A stretch of 64,000 bases of DNA, taken from NCBI RefSeq assembly GCF_040438925.1, contig NZ_CP159258.1, positions 4,658,501-4,722,500 of the forward strand, in the 5' to 3' direction. The position numbers and the translations under genes are program-made. This stretch comes from Pseudomonas sp. MYb327 (GTDB lineage: Bacteria; Pseudomonadota; Gammaproteobacteria; Pseudomonadales; Pseudomonadaceae). Below, one piece after another: positions 29,797 through 38,803 of this stretch. Under the pieces are notes generated by a model. The model ran no database searches, was not told where the DNA came from, and worked only from the letters and a program-made list of their open reading frames with translations. How positions within the stretch are numbered: position 1 is the stretch's first letter; each line of letters starts with the position of its first letter.

Positions 29797-31602
29797 TCAG
29801 GCGATGTCTTCGGCCGGAGCATCCAGGCCCATCGCATGCAGGCGCGAGTAGTAACCGTTTTGCGCCAACAGTTGCGAGTGGGTGCCACGCTCGACGATTT
29901 GCCCCTGGTCCATGACCAGGATCAGATCAGCCTTCTCGATGGTCGACAAGCGGTGAGCGATCACCAGAGTGGTACGTCCTTTCATGACGTGATCCAGCGC
30001 TGCCTGAATGTGGCGTTCGGACTCGGTATCGAGTGCCGAAGTCGCCTCGTCGAGAATCAGCAGCGGCGCGTTCTTCAACAGCGCCCGGGCAATCGCCAGA
30101 CGTTGGCGCTGACCGCCGGACAGCAGCACGCCGTTCTCCCCGACTTGGGTATCCAGGCCTTTCGGCATCTGCGCGATGAAGTCCATTGCATAGGCGTCCG
30201 TAGCAGCCTTCTCAATGTCGGCGCGAGGTGCGCCAGCCAGATCACCGTAGGCGATATTGTTGGCGATGGTGTCGTTGAACAGCGTTACGTGCTGCGTGAC
30301 CTGAGCTACGTGTCGACGCAGATTGCGCAGGCGATAGTCTTCGATTTCGACGTCATCGAGCAGGATTTCACCAATGTCGTGGTGATAGAAGCGCGGAATC
30401 AGGCTCGCCAGGGTCGACTTGCCGCTGCCGGAACGACCGACCAGTGCAACCATTTGCCCCGGTGCCGCGCTGAAGCTGATGTTCTTCAACACCTCGCGCT
30501 CGGTTCCCGGGTAAGTGAAGCTGAGGTTGCGAACTTCCAGATGACCGTTGACCCGATCACGCTCTACAGTGCCGTTGTCGACTTCAGGCTCAACGTCCAG
30601 TTGCTCGAAAATGCTTTCGGCACCGGCGACACCCTTCTGGATGGTCGAGCTGACTTCAGACAATTGCCGGATCGGCTTGGGCAGCAAGCCTGCGGCAGTG
30701 ATGTAAGCCACCAGGTCACCGGCCGTGGCGTCGCCCCGCAGGAACAACACGAGGAACATCAACACCGCCATGGCGGTATAAATCACCAATTGCAGCATGG
30801 GGGTGTAGACCGCACCGGTCTTGGTCATGCGCAATTGCTTGTCTGTATTACCTTGGCTCGCGGCGGCAAAGCGCTGCTCTTCGTAACTCTCGCCACCGAA
30901 GCTGCGCACCACGCGATAGCCCTGGATGGTCTCGGAAGCCACGTGAGTGACATCGCCCATGGCCACCTGGATTTTCTTGCTCTGCTTGCGGAATTTCTTG
31001 CTGGTATTACCCACCATGAAGGCAATCAGCGGCAGGATTGCCAGCATCACCAGGGTCAACTTCCAGTTCATCCACAGCAAATAGGCGAACAGGAACACCA
31101 CGGTCAGGCCTTCACGGATCACCACTTTGATGGCATCCGTGGCGGCACCGGTGACCATGGTCACGTTGAAGGTAATACGGGAGATCAAATGCCCGGAGTT
31201 GTGGGTGTCGAAATAGCGGTTGGGCAGTACCAGCAGTTTGTTGAACAGCTCGATACGCAGATCATGCACCAGCCCCAACGAAACCTTCGCCAGATAATAG
31301 TTACCCAGGAACGAACCCAGCCCCTGCCACGCAGCGATCAGGATGATCAGCAACGGCACGGCCATCAGCAACTGCAGGTCTTTCAAATACGGAACGTTGG
31401 GGAAGAGCACCGCTTCAGGGTTACTCAGGCCATCGACGAAATACTTGAGAATTCCCGCCAACATCGGCTGAGTAGAGGCAAAGATCACGAAGCCCACGAT
31501 ACTCACCAGGAAAAGGCCGATGTAGGGTTTTACATACCCCAACAGCCGAAAATAGATTTTCAGGCTGGAATCCTGTCCCGCTTTGGGCGGTGCATCACTC
31601 AT
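29797..31602 (-). CDS. msbA: Lipid A export ATP-binding/permease protein MsbA
   Basis: Homodimeric ABC exporter that flips lipid A-core across the inner membrane. 601 residues. Six membrane helices lie in about 25-310; the nucleotide-binding domain has Walker A GRSGSGKST, signature LSGGQRQR and Walker B LLILDEATSALD. ATG at 31602 is preferred to a GTG four codons earlier. The stop of waaL is 15 bases upstream of the ATG, so waaL-msbA are probably co-transcribed. Confidence 0.96.
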   Translation of the reverse strand: MSDAPPKAGQDSSLKIYFRLLGYVKPYIGLFLVSIVGFVIFASTQPMLAGILKYFVDGLSNPEAVLFPNVPYLKDLQLLMAVPLLIILIAAWQGLGSFLGNYYLAKVSLGLVHDLRIELFNKLLVLPNRYFDTHNSGHLISRITFNVTMVTGAATDAIKVVIREGLTVVFLFAYLLWMNWKLTLVMLAILPLIAFMVGNTSKKFRKQSKKIQVAMGDVTHVASETIQGYRVVRSFGGESYEEQRFAAASQGNTDKQLRMTKTGAVYTPMLQLVIYTAMAVLMFLVLFLRGDATAGDLVAYITAAGLLPKPIRQLSEVSSTIQKGVAGAESIFEQLDVEPEVDNGTVERDRVNGHLEVRNLSFTYPGTEREVLKNISFSAAPGQMVALVGRSGSGKSTLASLIPRFYHHDIGEILLDDVEIEDYRLRNLRRHVAQVTQHVTLFNDTIANNIAYGDLAGAPRADIEKAATDAYAMDFIAQMPKGLDTQVGENGVLLSGGQRQRLAIARALLKNAPLLILDEATSALDTESERHIQAALDHVMKGRTTLVIAHRLSTIEKADLILVMDQGQIVERGTHSQLLAQNGYYSRLHAMGLDAPAEDIA

Positions 31603-31617
31603 CGTAGAGCTCACTGG

Positions 31618-32790
31618 TTAGGAAGAACGCGAAATTTTATCACAAGCGCCGGGATTGGCCCGCGCCCATACCAAAACACTGGCCAGCCCTACGGGCAACC
31701 AGCTGATGAACCACTCGGCCCGAGGTGTTCCGGTCAGGCTGGCCGCATCGAATTGCATGGCCAGGGTCGAGAACATCCAGATCCCGATGATCCCCCGGGC
31801 ATAAAGTGTTTCCCGGACTTTCCAGGCCTCGCGCAATACCGCAAGCCAGATCGCACACCACAACAGCAACCCTGGCACCCCCAGCACGATGGTGACATGG
31901 GTGAACAGATTGTGGGCGTGATCAAAATACAGCCCTTCGGTGAATACTTTGTAGTCAGCACCAAGACCCAAACCGCGCCACGGATGCTCAGCGATCATTT
32001 GCAGACTGGCCATCAGGATCTGCGGACGGTACGACACTCCGCGCGCAACCACCAACGCCTCGAAAAACCAGAAAGCCAGCATGGCCACGATCAAAGCGGC
32101 TGCCGCGACAATGCGACTGCGTCGATCACGACACCAGATCGGCATGGCAAGTATGGTGAGAAACATGGCCAAGGCAGCGCCGCGACTCTGGCTGAGGAGG
32201 ACAAATCCGCATAGAAAAACCAGCGCAATCCCACAGGCCACCTGCATCAAGCCAGCGCGCGGAGCCCAGAGAAGCAGCCACACCGCTGCCAGGCCGATCA
32301 CATAGCCACCCAATATCGGATGGGCCAACTCGCCCAGGCCTTCAGCGCGCGCGCTCAACGCGTTGCCATCAACCCCATAAAATTTGGCGATGGCCACCGC
32401 GGCGGTTAACGCCAATCCAATCCCGCCCCACTGCATGATGCGAATCACACGCTCAGGCTGGCCATTGGCAAAAACCGGAAAGAACAGCAGAAATATCAGG
32501 ATGTATGTCAAGCGCTTGGCTTCGCGCCCGGCGTCTGGCGCATTCGTCCATGAAAGACTCATCACTGACCAGACCAGGAGCCCGAGCAGCGGCAGGTAGA
32601 TCCAGCGTTGCTCATCAAACATTTCCCGGAGCCGGGCACGGGCAGTCCAGGAGAACACCAGAGCCGGCAACCAAAGCAATGCCACCATTCCTTGTTGATA
32701 AACCTTGTTGGAAGGTGCAATGGCAATTGCCAGCAAAAACCACAAAAAACCTGTCGCCATCCAGACTTGCGCCCAACGTGTTTCTTGCAT
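31618..32790 (-). CDS. waaL: O-antigen ligase WaaL
   Basis: Joins O-antigen from undecaprenyl diphosphate to the lipid A-core on the periplasmic side. 390 residues with about twelve hydrophobic helices and the Wzy_C/ligase signature. The essential His-containing segment HAHN (about 291-294) lies in the large periplasmic loop, preceded by HPWRGLGLG; an Arg follows SQS (about 203). ATG at 32790 is preferred to the GTG eight codons upstream because AGGAG lies 7 bases before it. Position between msbA and the kinase-like gene matches PAO1. Confidence 0.9.
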   Translation of the reverse strand: MQETRWAQVWMATGFLWFLLAIAIAPSNKVYQQGMVALLWLPALVFSWTARARLREMFDEQRWIYLPLLGLLVWSVMSLSWTNAPDAGREAKRLTYILIFLLFFPVFANGQPERVIRIMQWGGIGLALTAAVAIAKFYGVDGNALSARAEGLGELAHPILGGYVIGLAAVWLLLWAPRAGLMQVACGIALVFLCGFVLLSQSRGAALAMFLTILAMPIWCRDRRSRIVAAAALIVAMLAFWFFEALVVARGVSYRPQILMASLQMIAEHPWRGLGLGADYKVFTEGLYFDHAHNLFTHVTIVLGVPGLLLWCAIWLAVLREAWKVRETLYARGIIGIWMFSTLAMQFDAASLTGTPRAEWFISWLPVGLASVLVWARANPGACDKISRSS

Positions 32791-32900
32791 CAAATTGCTC
32801 CTGAGAGAGATCACCCACCCGACCCGGCATGGTTAAAGCTGAAACTTTTCGGCATCATTGCCCGCTATAGCGCCCCGTTCTTCCAACAAGGCTTTCTACA

Positions 32901-33506
32901 ATGCAATGTTCCCGGCTTCCGCAAGCCGCTCTAAATCAGATGATTGACGGCGCCAAAATACTGGAGGCCGACAGCTACGGGCCGAAAGTCTACCTGTTGC
33001 AGGATGGAAATATTCTTAAACTGTTTCGTCGCAAGCGTATTTTTTCGTCGGCGCTGTTTCGTCCGTACTCGAAACGCTTCATCGACAATGTCGCCGGGCT
33101 GCAAAAGCTCGGAGTACCGACCTTGCAGGTTCTGCAGTATTACCGACTGCAAGCGCCAGGCATGACGGCCGTGCTGTACCAGCCGCTGCCCGGAGAAACC
33201 CTGCGCCAGATTTCCAACAAGGAAGGTTTCAACTGGCCGCAAGCCCTGCCAGAACTGGCCGGGTTGATACGCAGTCTTCATCAGTCGGGGATTTATTTCC
33301 GGTCGCTGCATCTGGGCAACATCGTGGTCACGCCGGACAACCGCATGGGCCTGATTGATGTCGCGGACATGCGCTTCCTGCGCGGGCCGCTGCCGCGGCA
33401 TTTGATCAAGCGCAATCTTCAGCACTTCGCCCGCTACATTGCCCGCGAGAATCTGAACGACACCTTTCCGATGCAAGCACTCGAGCGGGCCGTGCTGGCT
33501 TCATGA
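32901..33506 (+). CDS. Kinase-fold LPS-region protein lacking the catalytic Asp
   Basis: A 201-residue protein that resembles the PAO1 PA4998 type (often labelled toluene-tolerance or LPS kinase-like). The kinase-fold pattern can be followed from VYLLQDGNILKLF (Lys40) to the loop GIYFRSLHLGN, then GLIDVADM. In the loop the usual HGD is FRS, so the catalytic Asp is Ser135, while the metal-binding Asp153 remains. It is convergent with the next glycosyltransferase gene; their ends overlap by 6 bases. A pseudokinase role is inferred. Confidence 0.75.
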   Translation: MQCSRLPQAALNQMIDGAKILEADSYGPKVYLLQDGNILKLFRRKRIFSSALFRPYSKRFIDNVAGLQKLGVPTLQVLQYYRLQAPGMTAVLYQPLPGETLRQISNKEGFNWPQALPELAGLIRSLHQSGIYFRSLHLGNIVVTPDNRMGLIDVADMRFLRGPLPRHLIKRNLQHFARYIARENLNDTFPMQALERAVLAS

Positions 33507-34595
33507 AAGTAGTGTGCGGGCGGTCTGGCTGAAATCCAGCCAGGCTTGATCCGGTGCAAGTGCCTGGTATTGCTCCGCGGCGACCGTTTCGGGAGAAGTG
33601 CCGAATGCGCGCACGATTGCATCCTTCCAGGCACTGACGTCATTGGCCTCGGCATACCTGCCGGTGTCTGCCAACTGCTCGCGAAATACGGGAAGCTCAC
33701 TGGACAGCACTGGAACGCCCGACATCACCGCTTCCTGCATGATCAATCCCAGGCCCTCTTCGAGCGACGGGATCGCGATCCAGTCAAATGCACGGTAGAG
33801 CCGCGCTGCGTCATTCAAATGACCCGGCAACAAGACTTTTCCGCACAACCCCAGTTCCTCAACACGCGCTTCCAGGGTGGCGCGGGCCGTGCCTTCACCA
33901 ATAATCACCAACTGCAGATCGGGCCGCTCATGCGTTGCCGCGGCAAACGCGTCGAGCAGACAAGCAAAACCTTTTTCGGAGACCAGCCGGCCTACTGCAC
34001 CGAGCACCAGTCCCTCGTCCGGGGCCAGTCCTAATCGGATCCGTGCGTCTTTCCGCGGGAGCAGGGCAGATCGGAAGGACGCAGGTTCGAATGCGCTACG
34101 CAACGTCATGACCGGGACTTGCAGACCTCGGCTAAGCGAGTCCGCCAACGTGTTCGATACCGCGATCAATGTCAGCCGGGAAGCCGGGATCTGTTGGAAC
34201 AGCGATCGATCGCCAGAGTGCAGTCGTGTCGAACCATGAAATATCACCACCGCACGAATCTGCGGCAATGACTTGAGTATTGGCAATAGCGTGCGTGCTA
34301 CACCGAATCCGTCCAGCAGCACCAGATGCGCTTCACTCTCTATGAGCGCGCGCCGAAATCGGGCTTGCATCAAGGGTTTGGCCAGGCGCCAGAAATGTCG
34401 TCCTTTCAATCGGGCGGAAGTCAGTCCCCACTCACGCACCTCACCCACGTTTACCCCACACTCGGATGCCCCTCCCTGAAGCAACCAGGTTTTGACCGGC
34501 GCAGAGGGCGCGGCCTGGGACAATATCTGCTGGTGCACCTTGTGAATAGAGGCAAACGGAGCACCGCCGGCCCACATGACGTTAAGAATATTCAT
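33501..34595 (-). CDS. Glycosyltransferase, GT4 type
   Basis: A 364-residue GT-B glycosyltransferase of family 4. The conserved GRLVSEKGFACLLDAF segment and the E-x7-E motif in PSLEEGLGLIMQEA are visible. The gene falls in the LPS outer-core part; no close PAO1 counterpart could be named and sugar specificity is unknown. ATG at 34595 has no obvious ribosome binding site; a TTG 15 bases upstream is an alternative. The last 6 bases overlap the convergent kinase-like gene. Confidence 0.85.
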   Translation of the reverse strand: MNILNVMWAGGAPFASIHKVHQQILSQAAPSAPVKTWLLQGGASECGVNVGEVREWGLTSARLKGRHFWRLAKPLMQARFRRALIESEAHLVLLDGFGVARTLLPILKSLPQIRAVVIFHGSTRLHSGDRSLFQQIPASRLTLIAVSNTLADSLSRGLQVPVMTLRSAFEPASFRSALLPRKDARIRLGLAPDEGLVLGAVGRLVSEKGFACLLDAFAAATHERPDLQLVIIGEGTARATLEARVEELGLCGKVLLPGHLNDAARLYRAFDWIAIPSLEEGLGLIMQEAVMSGVPVLSSELPVFREQLADTGRYAEANDVSAWKDAIVRAFGTSPETVAAEQYQALAPDQAWLDFSQTARTLLS

Positions 34596-34640
34596 AGGGC
34601 GAACAGCCAATGCATGGGTTGAAGATAAGCTGCTGTGTCG

Positions 34641-35402
34641 TTAGTTGATGAACCAGCCAATGCAGACTCCCAACAACAAAACCAAGGCGAACTTAATCTG
34701 TTCGCGCCGACTGCGGCGCGCCTTGCGCTGACGCTCGATAGGTGTTTGCACGTGCAAGCCAAACCCGGTGTGCATGACAGCGTCCGCTTCGAGCGTCAGG
34801 GCCGTCAAATCCAACTCTGCGTATCGCAACGACAGAGCCTTCTCCCCACTGTAGCTGGAAAATGGCGCACACAATTGATAATCCTTGATCCGTCGCAAAC
34901 CTGGATTCAAAGAGAAACCCTGCCATTCCGGTTTGTCGGAAATCAACGGGTAACAGGCCACTCCACCGACGATTTCACGCGCCCCCAGACGAATGTAAGG
35001 ACTGTGAACACGCAGATCGTGATTATAGCTACGCAGCCACACCTGCAGGATTTCCGGGCGCGATTCGAGAATGGTCAAGGAGTCTTCGACAAACCCTGGG
35101 CGGTAGAACTCCCAGTCATCCTCGCAGTGAAAAATGTGCGTCGTCTTGACGTGTGAGTACGCCAGATCGATGGATGCCAGTTGGCCCAGCTTCGGCCGGT
35201 TGACGAATACCGTGCAGTGATCCTTCCAATGCTCAGGAATGATCGCGCGCACACCTTCGTCACCCGCATCTTCAGTAATGAAAACTTCGCGAATGGCAGC
35301 GGTATTGAATTGATCAAAGCTCTCGAGGGTCATCTTGAGCAGATCGAGCCTGCCACAGCTGGTGACCACCAATGTGATGTCACTTTCTTTTGAAAATCGC
35401 AC
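34641..35402 (-). CDS. Glycosyltransferase, GT2 type, with C-terminal membrane anchor
   Basis: A 253-residue GT-A fold transferase. The N-terminal DITLVVTSCGRLDLLKMTL and the FHCEDDWEF segment (with the DxD-type acidic motif) are family-2-like. The last 15 residues (FALVLLLGVCIGWFIN) are a membrane helix. It starts with GTG at 35402. It lies 45 bases from the GT4 gene on the same strand and 55 bases from the Ssg-like gene. It occupies the wapR position of PAO1, but clear identity with WapR could not be shown. Confidence 0.8.
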   Translation of the reverse strand: MRFSKESDITLVVTSCGRLDLLKMTLESFDQFNTAAIREVFITEDAGDEGVRAIIPEHWKDHCTVFVNRPKLGQLASIDLAYSHVKTTHIFHCEDDWEFYRPGFVEDSLTILESRPEILQVWLRSYNHDLRVHSPYIRLGAREIVGGVACYPLISDKPEWQGFSLNPGLRRIKDYQLCAPFSSYSGEKALSLRYAELDLTALTLEADAVMHTGFGLHVQTPIERQRKARRSRREQIKFALVLLLGVCIGWFIN

Positions 35403-35457
35403 TGGAATCCCAATCAGGTAAAAGTCGCCAGCAATATCAATGGCCGGTCAACGCTTG

Positions 35458-36414
35458 TCAAATGCCCAGTTTCAGGCGGATTTTTTCTAATAGTTTCAGA
35501 GGCGCACGAGCCCGTAATGGTGGCTCGAGCTCTTCGACAATACGCTGGCCAATGCGTGAAAAACTGAACTGGCTGACGGCCAGCTCGCGGCCATTGCGAG
35601 CGATACGCTGCGCCAGATTCGGGTCGCCACGCAATAACGCCAGTTTTTCCTGAAGTTGCGCAATGCTCTGATAGAACACCACGTTGTGCATGTCCTGCAG
35701 ACCCAACGCCTGGCTTTCCGCCGCGCCCTGGTCATAGGCCAGCAATACACAACCGCAGGCCATGGCCTCGAAATTCTTGATCATGAACTCGCCCATGCCG
35801 ACATCGGCACTGACGAAAAAGCGGATACGGTTGAGCGTATCGCGATACTCCTCACCGGACTTGGTTCGCGTCACCACCAGGTTTTCGACTCGTCCCAACT
35901 CATCAAGCAAAGCCTTTCGACCGCTGTACGCGACACTGTTGGTACTGCCGACAAACGCCAGTTCGATATCCCGCTCGCGGCCCTGATCCTCAAGCTGCGT
36001 CTGGTCATAACCCTTGGGCACGAACACCGCATCGAAACCTTCCCCGCGCAAACGCTCGGTAACGACGAAGCCGGAACTGATCACCCGCGCCCACGGCAAG
36101 CGGCGGTAATGCGCGCTGAACTTGCCGGTGTACTTGCAGGGAATGTAGTTCTGGTAAGCGTCGTGCTCGAGTATCACCAGGTTGGGAACCGTCCGGATAA
36201 ATCCGACCTGCCGGATCTCCTGCTTGAAACGCAGGAAAAACACGATCCGGTCATAGCGCGACACATCGATTTCACGCCGGAAATAGCGACGCAGGTTGCG
36301 CTGGTCATCGCTGCTCAGCCAGCGTAAGTCGCACTCACAATGCGCTGCCACTCCGTCGTACAAACGGTCAAGAATGGCTCGCTGATCTTTCTGCACCAGA
36401 AATAAAACTTTCAT
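35458..36414 (-). CDS. Ssg-like cell-surface glycosyltransferase
   Basis: A 318-residue GT-B glycosyltransferase of the CgeB/Glyco_trans_1_2 type: the segment KNFEAMACGCVLLA with the conserved Glu lies near 205-220, and VSADVG precedes it. Its position next to dnpA and its length match PA5001 (ssg), which affects LPS, motility and phage sensitivity in pseudomonads. The ATG at 36414 has AAGGAAG about 5-11 bases upstream; upstream in-frame codons lack one. Symbol not assigned because identity is from position and length only. Confidence 0.75.
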   Translation of the reverse strand: MKVLFLVQKDQRAILDRLYDGVAAHCECDLRWLSSDDQRNLRRYFRREIDVSRYDRIVFFLRFKQEIRQVGFIRTVPNLVILEHDAYQNYIPCKYTGKFSAHYRRLPWARVISSGFVVTERLRGEGFDAVFVPKGYDQTQLEDQGRERDIELAFVGSTNSVAYSGRKALLDELGRVENLVVTRTKSGEEYRDTLNRIRFFVSADVGMGEFMIKNFEAMACGCVLLAYDQGAAESQALGLQDMHNVVFYQSIAQLQEKLALLRGDPNLAQRIARNGRELAVSQFSFSRIGQRIVEELEPPLRARAPLKLLEKIRLKLGI

Positions 36415-36497
36415 CGTCTTCCTTGCCGCAACGGCAAACCGAGCAATACCAGAAACCATCTACGCTCAGAGGCAGACGTATTCAGGCCACTGAAACC

Positions 36498-37910
36498 TTA
36501 CAAACGCCAGAACAATTCCTGGCGGCGCACAGCCTTGCGAAAAAATTCGTTCTCGCCGTAGGGCGACCCTGAACGCCCTGCCAACAGGCGCTGTAAGCAG
36601 CGGCGCAAGCGACGCTTGAACGGGGCCTGGGGCTGCAAGTCATGCATCATTCCCAACGCCATGGCCTTGTCACACTGCTGCGCTCGATCAAGCAAGAGGC
36701 AGTAGGGATGGAGTGACCGGGCCGGATCGAACACCGGTGGAAGTGCCGTACCGTCTCCCGTATCACCCATCGGCCAGCGATCGTTGTCGTGCAGGTGGTT
36801 GGCGTAACCCAACAGCGTCGGTTGCCACTCCAGTCCTTTCAATGCTTCGAGAACGGCTTCTTGAGCACAAATATGATCGGGATGAGGATCGAGGGACGGG
36901 TGAGGTAGCACGATCACCTCAGGCTGCGCACGCAACAACAGGGCTCGCAGGTCCGCGAGCAGGTTGTTCCAGGTCGGCGCGCCGTCGACATCGCCCGGCA
37001 AGGCAAAGGGATTCAATTGGCGAAACAGTCGGGTATCACTCACATCCGCTTCCCGCGAGCCCACCGACTGAGTCGGCGTAGCCTGCATCGCCGCCAGCTG
37101 CAAACAGAAATAGCCCAGTTGCACGCAATGGGCTTCGGGCACCGCGGCCCAACGCGGTACGGCAATACTGTCCCAGGCCCGCAAACGACCCTTCAAACGT
37201 GCCGCATCGACCTTGCTCAGGCCCATCCGCTGATAGTGTTCGGCTTCGATCTCACCGGCAGTGAGCGTGACGATCCAGGCTTCATCGGCCTGGCTGTACA
37301 AACCATAGGCAGCCAGTTCGGCGTCGTCAGCGTGCGGTGCAATCACCATCACCCGCTGACGGCGAAAATCCGGATGCTCAAACGCCCACAATACGGGCTC
37401 GCCGAGCAGTTGGCAGAAGCGCCCACGCAAACGCAGTTCGCCGCGCGACAAAACTTGCGCCTGACCACTCAGATTGAGATACCGCAGCCCGTTCACTCCC
37501 CGCTCGAAGGTCTGCCGGTCTGGGTTCTCGCCACCCAACAACTCGACCACAGGATCGATGAAGCGCCCCAGCCAAGTGCTCTTCACTCGCAGCGCCAACA
37601 CCAGTGTGGCGTCCTCCACCAACATGACGCCCTCGTCAAGCCGCAAGTGCTCACCGTTCAGATGAACCTTGGGCTGCGGCGTGTACGGCGGGAAGCTGTA
37701 CTGGTAATCGTCTTTGGGGGAATAGAACAAATGGTCGGCAAACCAGGCTTCGTGGGCAATCCAGCCGAGGACCGCGATTACCAGCGGCAACCACCAGGCC
37801 ACCAGCACACCGACGGCAATCAACAGCGCCAGCGCGATCAACAGACCGATACGTTTATTGCGGCGATGGCGCTTGAGCAGTTGTTGTTTGCGGCTCATGG
37901 GCTGACTCAT
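36498..37910 (-). CDS. dnpA: PIG-L family de-N-acetylase DnpA
   Basis: A 470-residue membrane protein: two hydrophobic stretches at about 18-48 and a PIG-L/LmbE deacetylase domain (about 185-400) with the zinc motif APHADDAELAAYG and the later HPDH. In P. aeruginosa PA5002 (dnpA) influences fluoroquinolone tolerance/persistence. ATG at 37910 overlaps the mig-14 stop by four bases (ATGA). The natural substrate, probably an N-acetyl sugar of the core or surface polysaccharide, is unknown. Confidence 0.85.
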   Translation of the reverse strand: MSQPMSRKQQLLKRHRRNKRIGLLIALALLIAVGVLVAWWLPLVIAVLGWIAHEAWFADHLFYSPKDDYQYSFPPYTPQPKVHLNGEHLRLDEGVMLVEDATLVLALRVKSTWLGRFIDPVVELLGGENPDRQTFERGVNGLRYLNLSGQAQVLSRGELRLRGRFCQLLGEPVLWAFEHPDFRRQRVMVIAPHADDAELAAYGLYSQADEAWIVTLTAGEIEAEHYQRMGLSKVDAARLKGRLRAWDSIAVPRWAAVPEAHCVQLGYFCLQLAAMQATPTQSVGSREADVSDTRLFRQLNPFALPGDVDGAPTWNNLLADLRALLLRAQPEVIVLPHPSLDPHPDHICAQEAVLEALKGLEWQPTLLGYANHLHDNDRWPMGDTGDGTALPPVFDPARSLHPYCLLLDRAQQCDKAMALGMMHDLQPQAPFKRRLRRCLQRLLAGRSGSPYGENEFFRKAVRRQELFWRL

Positions 37911-38803
37911 ACGGTGAAGACCGGCACAGGGTTGCACCAGCGATCCTTGTATTCCCGGTCGGCGCGACCGAAGGAAAAGCGCAAGGGTTTGTCCAGCGCC
38001 CGGGCATGTTCCCAGGCGCTCTGGGTATTGAGAAAACTCAGCACGCTACCGGGACTGAATTCACGGGTTTGCGGGTCGACACCGCCATTGATGTATTCGA
38101 CGCTGATCCACTGCGGCGTCTCGACGCGGTACACCAGCTGGATCGCAATAGGCGCATCGTTGAGGAAGATTACCGAGCCGATCAGCAGCTCGCGCAACAA
38201 CTCGATGACCTCGGCCATGCGATCGGCACCCGTGGCCGGGAAACCCCAGCGGCGCTGAAACAGGTCGCAGTAGATCGCCGCCAGCTCGGCACTGGAAAAC
38301 TCGGTAACCGGTCGCACCACCCCGCCGGCTTCTTCCAGCAGACGCAGTTCGCGGCGTTGGTTGTAACGAAACTTTTTCGACAGTTCTTCGGGCGTGCGAG
38401 CCATGGCCAGTTGCTCGGCCTGTAGCTTGATGCCGGTAAAACGGCTTTCGTTCAGCGCCGACAAGTAGCGGCCACGATGCCGAAGGGGAGCCTGCGCATC
38501 GTCGGCGGCCGGCAAGATGATCTCGGCGTTGCCGAGGTCGAACAGGCCTTTTTTGCCGCTGCGCTTGAGCACGTCTTTGGATAACGCAAGATCGCGACCC
38601 CAGGTCGGGATCGCCGCTTTGACTGCGCCGTTCTGCTCCCAGGCCAGGTAGCGCACCGGAATGTCGGCCAACTGCGCCAGTCGCTCGACCACCATCGGAT
38701 GAGTCGCGACGCTGCCGCCAAAACGTTGCCAGGTCTCGGCATAAGTCGAGGCGTCGGTTACCGACCAGCCACGTTCGCGCCAGCCTTGAAATCGGTTGAG
38801 CAT
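37907..38803 (-). CDS. mig-14: Mig-14 family protein
   Basis: A 298-residue protein of the Mig-14 family, with an acyltransferase-like (GNAT-type) C-terminal half (about 130-290: SVEYINGGVDPQTREFSPGSVLSFLN). Salmonella and Pseudomonas relatives help resistance to antimicrobial peptides. It is coupled at both ends: its ATG shares a base with the wapH-like stop (TGATG), and its stop overlaps the dnpA start. It is thus the middle gene of wapH, mig-14, dnpA. Confidence 0.88.
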   Translation of the reverse strand: MLNRFQGWRERGWSVTDASTYAETWQRFGGSVATHPMVVERLAQLADIPVRYLAWEQNGAVKAAIPTWGRDLALSKDVLKRSGKKGLFDLGNAEIILPAADDAQAPLRHRGRYLSALNESRFTGIKLQAEQLAMARTPEELSKKFRYNQRRELRLLEEAGGVVRPVTEFSSAELAAIYCDLFQRRWGFPATGADRMAEVIELLRELLIGSVIFLNDAPIAIQLVYRVETPQWISVEYINGGVDPQTREFSPGSVLSFLNTQSAWEHARALDKPLRFSFGRADREYKDRWCNPVPVFTV

